Assembly: GCA_025935445.1 (NCBI GenBank)
Contig: JAICVG010000125.1
Span: forward strand, 1 to 5,037
DNA: 5,037 nt
DNA from: Nitrososphaera sp.
Lineage (GTDB): Archaea > Thermoproteota > Nitrososphaeria > Nitrososphaerales > Nitrososphaeraceae
Reading direction: 5' to 3'
The stretch's first letter is position 1; every line of letters starts with the position of its first letter. The position numbers were made by a program, and so were the translations under genes. A model generated the notes under the pieces. The model saw only the letters and a program-made list of their open reading frames with translations, did no database searches and was not told the origin of the DNA. Below are positions 1 to 4,543 of the stretch, piece after piece.

Positions 1-908
1 ATGAAAAATACAGCCATGGCCATCATATAGGCATTTACTTTGTCTTGATAGTAAATCGGTATCATAAGGCGGCGAAGACCTTGCCACAGAGTTGGAAGGT
101 CCCGTGCCCACACTGCATCTATGTGGGACTCGCCTCTGACCATCTTCATTCTGAACTTGCTGGCTTTGACCTTGCCGCCAAGTGCTCCGTCCTCGACCAA
201 CTCCTCCTTTACTCCTTCGTGAGTGCCGATGGCCTCATAAGTACTTCTTGTGATGATGAAAAAGCTGCCAAAAAAATAGCCGGTCTTAGTGTTTGGGTCG
301 TTTACCCGGATTGGCGAAAAACGTGTGTGCAAAAATGTTGCAAGAACGGGCAGGGTCATCTTTGTCCAAAAGTCGTTGCAGATGAGCCGAGGAACAGCGG
401 TTAGTGCCTCGAGGTTCTCAGACATGAGATGTCCAACTGCAAGGGACATTGTGGAGGGCAAATGTTTGCTATCAGCGTCTGTGAACATCAAGAGTTCGCC
501 CCGAGCCCGCAGAAACCCTTGATAACATGCCCAATTCTTGCCAGTCCACCCCTCCGGTTTAGCTGATGCATCGATGTGCATGACGCGCAAGTCATTAGTT
601 GCATAAGCCTTCATTATTTCACCCGTCCTGTCGGTTGACGAATCGTTGATTGCAATTATTTCAAAGTTTGGATAATCCTGCCCAAGCAGGCTGTCAAGAC
701 AACGTGCAATATAACGTCCTTCGTTCCGGGCAGGCAGGATCACGCTTACTTTGGGGAAGCGGCTTACGCTTGTCCGGTCAAACGATTCAAGCATTGGAGA
801 TTGCCTAAATGACTTGGTCATGTATGTAAGGAAGTACAGCCAAACGCCAAATATGCCGGCCATTATGGCAGCCAACACCAAGTTCGTTATTGTAAGGGCA
901 AGCTCCAT
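1..908 (-). CDS. Family 2 glycosyltransferase, membrane-anchored, C-terminus cut by window edge
   Basis: This is an open frame of 302 codons with no stop before the left edge. It probably transfers a sugar from a nucleotide-sugar donor to a lipid or cell-surface acceptor at the membrane; the substrate cannot be told. Residues 3-29 form an N-terminal membrane segment. The GT-A domain begins with VSVILPARNEG (54-64), followed by NDSSTDRTGEI (88-98), the metal-binding DxD in FTDADS (142-147), and an acidic VEDGALGG motif (238-245) at the usual catalytic-base position. The LWQGLRR stretch (274-280) precedes a new hydrophobic run at the edge, as in relatives with C-terminal membrane helices such as HpnB/CrtQ-type enzymes. 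The ATG at 908 is the only possible start, because an in-frame TAG lies at 935-933. No clear Shine-Dalgarno sequence is seen. It follows the SRPBCC gene by 28 bases and is probably co-transcribed with it. Confidence 0.9.
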   Translation of the reverse strand, partial: MELALTITNLVLAAIMAGIFGVWLYFLTYMTKSFRQSPMLESFDRTSVSRFPKVSVILPARNEGRYIARCLDSLLGQDYPNFEIIAINDSSTDRTGEIMKAYATNDLRVMHIDASAKPEGWTGKNWACYQGFLRARGELLMFTDADSKHLPSTMSLAVGHLMSENLEALTAVPRLICNDFWTKMTLPVLATFLHTRFSPIRVNDPNTKTGYFFGSFFIITRSTYEAIGTHEGVKEELVEDGALGGKVKASKFRMKMVRGESHIDAVWARDLPTLWQGLRRLMIPIYYQDKVNAYMMAMAVFF

Positions 909-936
909 TGCATCATCTAGGAAGAAATAGGGCTAT

Positions 937-1353
937 TTATTCGACTGCTTTCGCAATGCGGAAAAGCGCTTCATCAGTTCCTTCTGCGATGTGTCTTTTC
1001 ACCATGCCCGTGAACATACCAAGGAACCCGGCCAGCTTGATATTCCATACTACATCGATCCTTGTCTTTAGATTGCCTAAAGGGCTCAGCGTCACAGTCT
1101 TGGTGCCCCTAATGGGTCCCTCTGTTATCATTATTTCAACTGATTTTTTCGGGTTGAGGATGACTGTCTGACGGCATTTTGAGTCTCTAAACGCAATAGT
1201 GACCTCTCGCTCGATCTTGTTCTCGGCCTTGCTGATATTTTTTACAGTCTTGGTGCCATGCCAGTACTGAGGCTCATTGTCGACGTCTGCAACAATGTGC
1301 CATATCCTGTCAACGGGAGCAGAAACCTCCCGGCTTGCATTGATGGTTACCAT
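937..1353 (-). CDS. SRPBCC (START/Bet v 1-like) small-ligand or lipid-binding family protein
   Basis: This 138-residue protein has the length and layout of a single SRPBCC helix-grip domain. It begins with the typical first strand and helix, INASREVSAPVDRIWHIVAD (4-23). The characteristic W followed by two acidic positions and a second aromatic cluster (PQYWHGT, 28-34) comes next. Alternating beta strands run from about 36 to 106, and a long C-terminal helix (about 109-137) closes the fold. Family members bind hydrophobic ligands or act as polyketide-cyclase-like or CoxG-like proteins. No catalytic residue identifies a reaction here, so the function is open. The ATG at 1353 has AAGGTG only two bases upstream and a TATA box about 32 bases upstream, which suggests a very short leader. 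It is the first gene of a likely two-gene unit with the glycosyltransferase, hinting at a role in lipid or envelope metabolism (inference). Confidence 0.85.
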   Translation of the reverse strand: MVTINASREVSAPVDRIWHIVADVDNEPQYWHGTKTVKNISKAENKIEREVTIAFRDSKCRQTVILNPKKSVEIMITEGPIRGTKTVTLSPLGNLKTRIDVVWNIKLAGFLGMFTGMVKRHIAEGTDEALFRIAKAVE

Positions 1354-1380
1354 TACACCTTGAGTGATAATATGTATAAT

Positions 1381-1390
1381 CTAATATAAG
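1381..1390 (-). promoter_or_regulatory. TATA box of the SRPBCC-glycosyltransferase unit
   Basis: The minus strand reads CTTATATTAG here. Its centre is about 32 bases before the ATG at 1353, so an archaeal start site about 26 bases downstream would leave a leader of roughly six bases. The element is nearly symmetric and could also fire to the right, but no convincing plus-strand gene starts there. Confidence 0.5.
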
Positions 1391-1486
1391 ATTGCACTTT
1401 GTATCCTAGTCCCCTCACTGGTCAGGCATGACGAGGAGATGGATTATTTTGTTTTGTTAAGGGAACAAAAGCACACAAGCCCCTCT

Positions 1487-1514
1487 GAGCTTGATGTTAT
1501 ATAATATCAAGCTC
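1487..1514. repeat. 28-base near-perfect palindrome (hairpin)
   Basis: GAGCTTGATGTT is followed by ATAT and then AATATCAAGCTC. The twelve-base arms pair completely if one G-U pair is allowed in the plus-strand RNA; the minus-strand RNA has an A-C mismatch instead. The loop plus inner arms form a TATA-like centre (TTATATAA). It lies between the cbtA 3' end and the SRPBCC promoter. It could be a structured terminator for readthrough from cbtA, with minus-strand T-rich sequence following at 1471-1450, a regulator site, or a promoter for the Asn-rich ORF it overlaps. None of these is proven. Confidence 0.6.
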
Positions 1515-1697
1515 CCCCAGATGGATATCTCCCAGCCGGCACCTTTTCAAGATGACAACAACAGCAATACAGACCGCGATATTACCATTAGAGACTTCCT
1601 CAATGAGAACAACAACGACAACTGCAACAGCCTGTCTATATGTATACATCAGGGTGAAGGAGACAACGAGATTAACATCGAACATAGACGACATTAA
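1494..1697 (+). CDS. Possible small Asn/Asp-rich hydrophilic protein, unrecognised
   Basis: This frame runs from ATG 1494 (or ATG 1521) to TAA at 1695-1697, giving 67 or 58 residues. The product is acidic and rich in Asn, Asp and Glu, with runs such as DDNNSNTDRD and NENNNDNCN. It has a short central strand-like segment, SLSICIHQGEGDNEINI, and no membrane segment. Asn and Asp are mostly coded AAC and GAC, as in the clear genes of this window, which supports coding. Against it are the lack of a Shine-Dalgarno sequence, a start buried in or just after the palindrome, and a TATA-like core (1497-1504) only about 21 bases before ATG 1521. The low-complexity CAA repeats also keep other frames open, including a Val-rich frame on the opposite strand. 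I do not recognise a family. Confidence 0.35.
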   Translation: MLYNIKLPQMDISQPAPFQDDNNSNTDRDITIRDFLNENNNDNCNSLSICIHQGEGDNEINIEHRRH

Positions 1698-1713
1698 CTT
1701 CGACGTCTACTAC

Positions 1714-1732
1714 TAAAATAACATGTAAAAGA
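1714..1732 (-). terminator. T-rich stretch downstream of cbtA
   Basis: Starting about 18 bases after the cbtA stop, the minus strand reads CTCTTTTACATGTTATTTTA. Two T4 tracts without a strong hairpin fit the oligo-T style of archaeal termination. Confidence 0.35.
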
Positions 1733-1749
1733 GCCGCCTCCATTTCCTT

Positions 1750-2523
1750 TCAACTGCTATTGCAGTTATGCCGAGCTGCAATCTTATTACTAATAAAATT
1801 GGCTTTATCCCAAAGGGCGCCAAAAATGACGCCAAGCACAGCCCAGAACATGCTGATGGTGATTGCGCTTGTTATTCTAAAACCGATGACCAGATCTATT
1901 GGCGCATTTATTGGGTCAGGGTTTGCGGGCATTGCAAGATATGCTCCTGCCATTATAGCAGCATATACTGCCGAAGGAATTATTATCACCTTCTTCTTTG
2001 TATTATTTGAAGATGCCACCATCATCTTCCGATACAAGAATGCAAGCCCAAGCGCGCTAAATCCCGATATCGCCAAAAATGCAACATAAAGACTCTGTCG
2101 GTAATAGATCGTTTCAGGATTTCCCACTGCAGGAGGGTTTGGAGGATATTTGAGTGCAGGCATCAAAAATAATACGAGCCACATGATGCCGGCAACAATG
2201 AGCGCCTTCTTCTTGTTGTTATTGGTGCCAGAAATCGACCCGCGTGTATACGCAAAGACAATTCCATACAGCGATCCTATCGATAATCCCAGGATGGTGC
2301 CGGCAATTATTTCGCCTCCTTTTTGCCAGAACCGGTAGGCTGCAAATTCAGCCGGGTTGGTGATTACTTGGCCGCTTTGAGCGGTGGTGTTCTGCTGTAG
2401 CATTTCAAGTTCTATTGCGTGATCGATATACGGCTCGACTACAACCTGGTTGATAGCACCCAAGATAGTTCCTGCAATCGCTCCAGCAAGGAGAGTAATA
2501 GCAATAAAGGTGATAGCTTTCAT
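1750..2523 (-). CDS. cbtA: CbtA, predicted cobalt transporter membrane subunit
   Basis: The 257-residue membrane protein matches the CbtA family, identified in bacteria by comparative genomics as a B12-linked cobalt importer. Hydrophobic segments lie at about 4-26, 70-92, 107-123, 144-164, 178-197 and 216-238. The family description is of about five helices, so one stretch may be re-entrant. Family hallmarks are visible: the acidic EPYIDHAIELE (30-40) after helix 1, the proline-rich KYPPNPPAVGNPETI (125-139) after helix 3, and MPANPDPINAPIDLVIGFR (198-216). His35 and the acidic residues near it are candidate metal ligands. A basic C-terminus rich in Asn, with one His and one Cys, follows (RHNCNSS). 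It starts 19 bases after the cbtB stop without a clear Shine-Dalgarno sequence, and the pair is surely one transcript. Assignment to the family is firm; cobalt as the actual metal is family knowledge, not shown here. Confidence 0.93.
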   Translation of the reverse strand: MKAITFIAITLLAGAIAGTILGAINQVVVEPYIDHAIELEMLQQNTTAQSGQVITNPAEFAAYRFWQKGGEIIAGTILGLSIGSLYGIVFAYTRGSISGTNNNKKKALIVAGIMWLVLFLMPALKYPPNPPAVGNPETIYYRQSLYVAFLAISGFSALGLAFLYRKMMVASSNNTKKKVIIIPSAVYAAIMAGAYLAMPANPDPINAPIDLVIGFRITSAITISMFWAVLGVIFGALWDKANFISNKIAARHNCNSS

Positions 2524-2542
2524 AAAGGACCAGGAAGGTTAG

Positions 2543-2779
2543 TTAGTGGCACGGAAATCCTGCTGCATGCCTCATGTCATGATAGAATTCATGGGCCCAA
2601 TTTGTCCCCGGCTCGTTGCCCTCGCTACCATCAGCTGGCACAGTAAAGCCAAGCATTTCACCCTGATCGAATCCAACTATAAAGACTCCAAAAGCAAGCA
2701 CTCCAAGAAGAATACCTACTGCAATCCTTGGAACGCCTTCTGCAGACGTTTTTTTTGTTATCTCGTTGTTTACTAGCAT
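2543..2779 (-). CDS. cbtB: CbtB, small cobalt transporter subunit with His-rich C-terminus
   Basis: This 78-residue protein has a single membrane helix (about 17-37) and the CbtB signature tail. His63, His67, His71, Cys77 and His78 occur in WAHEFYHDMRHAAGFPCH, so metal ligands sit at helical i/i+4 spacing and at the very end. In the family this subunit accompanies CbtA and is thought to present metal to it. A Gly/Glu/Pro-rich linker (about 48-59) joins helix and tail. The ATG at 2779 lies about 27 bases from the centre of a strong TATA box, so the transcript is probably leaderless; GGTGA directly before the ATG would then not be part of a usable leader. There is no room for a cobalamin riboswitch between the promoter and the gene. 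It is first in the cbtB-cbtA unit and divergent from the His-tailed regulator. Confidence 0.93.
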   Translation of the reverse strand: MLVNNEITKKTSAEGVPRIAVGILLGVLAFGVFIVGFDQGEMLGFTVPADGSEGNEPGTNWAHEFYHDMRHAAGFPCH

Positions 2780-2802
2780 TCACCACGGATGCAAGGGGCT
2801 TC

Positions 2803-2810
2803 TATATAAA
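2803..2810 (-). promoter_or_regulatory. TATA box of cbtBA
   Basis: The minus strand reads TTTATATA, centred about 27 bases before the cbtB ATG. That spacing predicts transcription starting at or next to the start codon. The inverted repeat begins at the very next base upstream, where TFB would contact the BRE. Confidence 0.7.
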
Positions 2811-2833
2811 GAGTCGGATGGTTTATCCAACTC
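2811..2833. promoter_or_regulatory. Inverted repeat, candidate operator between cbtBA and the regulator
   Basis: GAGTCGGAT (2811-2819) and ATCCAACTC (2825-2833) are inverted copies matching at 8 of 9 positions, with a five-base spacer. The half-site centres are 14 bases apart. One edge touches the cbtB TATA box and the other is six bases from the regulator TATA box. The likely ligand is the adjacent winged-helix protein acting as a dimer; a protein bound here would block TFB at cbtBA and probably affect its own promoter. The repeat is visible; its role is inferred. Confidence 0.55.
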
Positions 2834-2838
2834 ATAGG

Positions 2839-2848
2839 TAATAAATAA
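2839..2848 (+). promoter_or_regulatory. TATA box of the His-tailed regulator
   Basis: TAATAAATAA is centred about 32 bases before ATG 2876, which predicts a leader of about six bases. It is weaker than the divergent cbtB TATA box. The spacing favours 2876 over the in-frame ATGs at 2882 and 2894. Confidence 0.5.
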
Positions 2849-2875
2849 TGCATACAGACTCTACTACTGTCAGGT

Positions 2876-3532
2876 ATGCACATGTACATCACGATGCTTG
2901 AAAGGGTTGCAAGCAGGTATGCTCCAAGCAGGGCACTTTCCTTCGATCTTGTGCATGTGTTTGTGGCTTTGCAAAGGATAGGAAACAAGTGCGTAACGAG
3001 CAGGAATGCGCTGTGTAGTGGATTGGTCCTCGGCGAAGGGACAGTAAAAACGCTTGTAAAACATCTAAAGATGCAAGGCCTTATCGAAACATCAAACAGG
3101 GGCATAAAGATGACTGCCAAAGGAAATGGCGTATATGAAGGACTGCTATCAGCAATTCCGGCAGAAATGAGCTTGCCCAAGTGCTCAGTCGCCCTTAGCA
3201 GGTTCAACTATGCAGTTCTTGTCAGGGAGTTTGGCTTTGCAGTGGGATTGGGCATTGAGCAACGGGACGCTGCCATAAAGATGGGCGCAACAGGTGCCAC
3301 TACTCTGCTTTTCAAGGACAACAAATTTGTTATGCCGGCAAGCAGCAACGATTCACTAAAGAAAGAGCGAGAGGTGCGCAGGATGCTGGTTGAAAAATTA
3401 AATCCAAGAGATGGAGATGTAATAATAATAGGGAGCGCAGATAGCAATGAAAAGACTGCCGAGCTTGGTGTAAAAAATGCAGCGCTACTGACAATATTTA
3501 GTCATGAGAAACATCATCATCATCATCATTGA
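2876..3532 (+). CDS. Winged-helix DNA-binding regulator with natural C-terminal His6, candidate Co/Ni sensor of cbtBA
   Basis: This is a 218-residue cytoplasmic protein. Residues about 22-88 look like a winged helix: LGEGTVKTLVKHLKMQGLI (52-70) is the turn plus recognition helix, and ETSNRGIKMTAKG (71-83) is the wing. Residues about 103-207 form an alpha/beta domain with strand-like VLVREFGFAVGLGI (114-127), ATTLLF (141-146) and DVIIIGS (181-187). From memory this resembles the DUF4443-type archaeal regulators, not confirmed. The protein ends SHEKHHHHHH, so a seven-histidine metal-binding tail (His210, 213-218) follows the last strand. Its divergent placement next to cbtBA, with a shared inverted repeat, points to metal-responsive control of that unit. 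ATG 2876 suits the TATA spacing. Codon 7 (ATG 2894, giving MLERVASRYAPS) is a reasonable alternative that leaves all domains intact. The family match is likely; the metal and target are inference. Confidence 0.85.
   Translation: MHMYITMLERVASRYAPSRALSFDLVHVFVALQRIGNKCVTSRNALCSGLVLGEGTVKTLVKHLKMQGLIETSNRGIKMTAKGNGVYEGLLSAIPAEMSLPKCSVALSRFNYAVLVREFGFAVGLGIEQRDAAIKMGATGATTLLFKDNKFVMPASSNDSLKKEREVRRMLVEKLNPRDGDVIIIGSADSNEKTAELGVKNAALLTIFSHEKHHHHHH
3512..3529 (+). repeat. (CAT)6 trinucleotide repeat encoding the His6 tail
   Basis: Six identical CAT codons sit directly before the TGA stop. Using a single synonymous codon throughout fits growth by replication slippage rather than selection on separate His codons. 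Changes in copy number would alter only the length of the His tail, keeping the frame. Confidence 0.9.
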
Positions 3533-3590
3533 ATTTGAGGGTCGTGCCATCTTGTTATAGATATATGGAGACCTTTACTGGCCAGTCCAT

Positions 3591-3665
3591 TCAGTCCTTT
3601 ATGGCAGCTGTGTAGTAGAAGGGTTGTGATTGCTGCTCAGGTAGCACATGAATGAGGGGATACAT
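3591..3665 (-). CDS. Possible 24-residue microprotein
   Basis: The frame runs from ATG 3665 to TGA 3593-3591 and encodes a peptide starting MYPLIHVLPEQQSQPF and ending in YYTAAIKD. In its favour, GGAG lies six bases before the ATG and GAGGTG lies eleven bases before it, the best ribosome-binding sequence in this gap. A TATA-like AAAATAAA is centred about 23 bases upstream. It starts 19 bases after the end of the coding-like fragment 3685-3816. Against it are its very short length and no recognisable family. The start region can fold into a hairpin. Confidence 0.22.
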   Translation of the reverse strand: MYPLIHVLPEQQSQPFYYTAAIKD

Positions 3666-3684
3666 GTCTATCTCCGCACCTCAT
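3652..3684. other. Interrupted hairpin followed by T-rich sequence
   Basis: ATGAGG (3652-3657) pairs with CCTCAT (3679-3684), and GATA (3659-3662) pairs with TATC (3669-3672), leaving a six-base loop and an asymmetric internal bulge. On the plus strand TTATTTTACT follows, so it could end a rightward transcript from the regulator, although 120 bases after its stop. On the minus strand it encloses the GAGGTG/GGAG and ATG of the microprotein frame. Confidence 0.4.
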
Positions 3685-3816
3685 TTATTTTACTACTTCA
3701 CAGGATCGGGCTCCTTTCGTCTTCGTTACAACCGTCTCGCCATAGCCTGCGTACAGGCATATTGGGCCATTAAGATGAATCTGGTAGTAATAATAATCTG
3801 ATGCTACTTTGTTTTT
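3685..3816 (-). pseudogene. Start-less coding-like fragment, unrecognised
   Basis: Between an in-frame TAG (3819-3817) and TAA (3687-3685) lies an open stretch of 43 codons with no ATG, GTG or TTG start. Its reading, including DYYYYQIHLNGPICLYAGYG (20 residues) and then ETVVTKTKGARSCEVVK, has a natural amino-acid mix with two Cys and an ordinary codon choice. It might be the 3' remnant of a gene whose front was lost, possibly part of the same decayed minus-strand unit as the zinc-ribbon gene upstream. It may also be a chance open frame. No family is recognised. Confidence 0.25.
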
Positions 3817-3862
3817 CTATGCGGACTAGTTTGTGACTGCATGAGGAGGTGAAATTTCTCTT

Positions 3863-3996
3863 TTATACTTCCATATCATCAATGTTGTTGAATTCGTTTT
3901 TGCATATATCGCAAAATTTTTCCTGCCGCACAGACTGCAAAGATAATCTGTAGATCCTATGAGATATATACAAATCTCACATTGATCTTGCCACAT
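3863..3996 (-). pseudogene. Zinc-ribbon/treble-clef-like microprotein, frame broken at A5T4 or read by -1 frameshifting
   Basis: From ATG 3996 the zero frame reads MWQDQCEICIYLIGSTDYLC, then SLCGRKNF. This gives CxxC pairs at Cys6/Cys9 and Cys20/Cys23, after which it turns into an unrelated sequence ending at 3826. In the -1 frame, starting exactly after Phe28, the sequence continues CDICKNEFNNIDDMEV to TAA at 3865-3863. This supplies a third CxxC pair (29/32) and a typical small zinc-finger ending. The composite of 44 residues, C-x2-C-x10-C-x2-C-x5-C-x2-C, is far more coherent than either frame. The switch lies on A AAT TTT (3919-3913), which fits the X XXY YYZ slippery pattern; one extra base in the homopolymer would also restore the frame. 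It could therefore be a decayed gene, a sequence error or programmed shifting. A TTG at 4032 would add 12 residues. Promoter TATA-like sequence (about 4036-4042) is shared with uspA. Confidence 0.5.
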
Positions 3997-4035
3997 GTCA
4001 TTTTTTTCTGAAAATAAACCATACTTTTTCAATCC

Positions 4036-4041
4036 TTATAT
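4036..4041 (+). promoter_or_regulatory. TATA box of the uspA-type gene
   Basis: CCTTATATC is centred about 28 bases before ATG 4067. This predicts a start within two bases of the ATG, that is, a leaderless or nearly leaderless mRNA. The absence of a Shine-Dalgarno sequence before the ATG agrees with that. Confidence 0.55.
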
Positions 4042-4066
4042 CTTTCATGATGCACAACTTTAGCTG

Positions 4067-4528
4067 ATGACTTTTGCAACGATACTTGTATGTGTGGACG
4101 GTTCAGAATCTTCGATGAAAGCGGCCGACTATGCTATCAAGATGGCAAAAAAACATGAGGCCCGGCTTATCTCATTATATGTTGTCGTGTCGCAGCTTGG
4201 CTATGCATATTCATCTGGCGCTTTTGGACTTGTGACACCAAGCGCAATAAATGATCTTTTGGAAAAATCAAAGCAGGAAGCACGCAAGTGGTTTGACGAA
4301 ATTGAGAAAAAAGCTATGGCACAAGGAGTTAATGTCAAGGTAGAAATGGTGGCTAGCCCCACTTCTATAGTACCTGCAATAGTAGACTATGCCGAGAAAA
4401 ATAAAGTCGATCTCATAATAACTGGTACAAAGGGACGACGCCGGTCGGGCTTGGCCAAACTACTACTTGGCAGCGTCGCATCAGGCGTAGTGACTTATGC
4501 TAATTGCCCTGTCATGGTGGTAAAGTAA
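4067..4528 (+). CDS. Universal stress protein, UspA family, single domain
   Basis: This 153-residue protein is a complete single Usp domain of ordinary length. The first strand ends in ILVCVDGSESS (6-16), where Asp11 normally contacts the nucleotide. Helix 1 (17-30) and LISLYVVV (34-41) follow, and the core strand VDLIITG (114-120) leads into the phosphate-binding loop. The end, ANCPVMVVK, is the classic last strand. Family members bind ATP or AMP, usually as dimers in the cytoplasm, and are linked to stress survival; their exact targets are often unknown. The loop is unusual. The family pattern G-x2-G-x9-G-[ST] here has 11 residues between Gly123 and Gly135-Ser136, apparently from extra arginines in GTKGRRRSG. 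The gene stands alone on its strand with a near-leaderless promoter. Several paralogues are usual in these archaea, so no specific symbol is given. Confidence 0.93.
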   Translation: MTFATILVCVDGSESSMKAADYAIKMAKKHEARLISLYVVVSQLGYAYSSGAFGLVTPSAINDLLEKSKQEARKWFDEIEKKAMAQGVNVKVEMVASPTSIVPAIVDYAEKNKVDLIITGTKGRRRSGLAKLLLGSVASGVVTYANCPVMVVK

Positions 4529-4543
4529 TTAATCACCATGCTA

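Noticed and set aside
45..404. Plus-strand ORFs at 45-404 and 289-522
   Set aside because: They are antisense to the glycosyltransferase, whose motifs are unmistakable on the minus strand, and show no family features.
1439..1504. A 21-residue ORF (MDYFVLLREQKHTSPSELDV and one more residue) on the plus strand
   Set aside because: It is very short, its GGAG touches the ATG with no spacing, and its end is simply the palindrome. There is not enough to support a gene.
1760..2338. Plus-strand ORFs opposite cbtA
   Set aside because: They are shadows of the cbtA coding sequence; their hydrophobic character mirrors the membrane helices on the other strand.
2780..2875. Cobalamin riboswitch upstream of cbtB, as in bacterial cbtAB
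   Set aside because: The gap is only 96 bases, the cbtB transcript appears to start at the ATG, and there is no B12-box-like sequence.
2848..2901. Upstream ORF starting at ATG 2848 and overlapping the regulator start, with several His codons
   Set aside because: Its ATG lies inside the predicted TATA box, upstream of the expected transcription start, so it should not be in the mRNA.
2773..3447. Minus-strand ORFs at 2773-3207, 2870-3064 and 3208-3447
   Set aside because: They are antisense to the regulator and its promoter region, with no recognisable domain or initiation signals.
2876..3532. The terminal HHHHHH as an engineered affinity tag or vector sequence
   Set aside because: The stop codon is followed by ordinary genomic DNA, the gene has native archaeal promoter sequences and neighbours, and there is no linker, protease site or cloning site before the tail (it reads FSHEK).
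3577..3586. Perfect 10-base palindrome ACTGGCCAGT
   Set aside because: It is short, single-copy and not positioned at any promoter; chance is sufficient.
3533..3830. tRNA or other standard RNA gene in the long gap
   Set aside because: No cloverleaf arms or T-loop GGTTCRAATCC-type sequence could be found on either strand, and no CRISPR-like repeats occur in the window.
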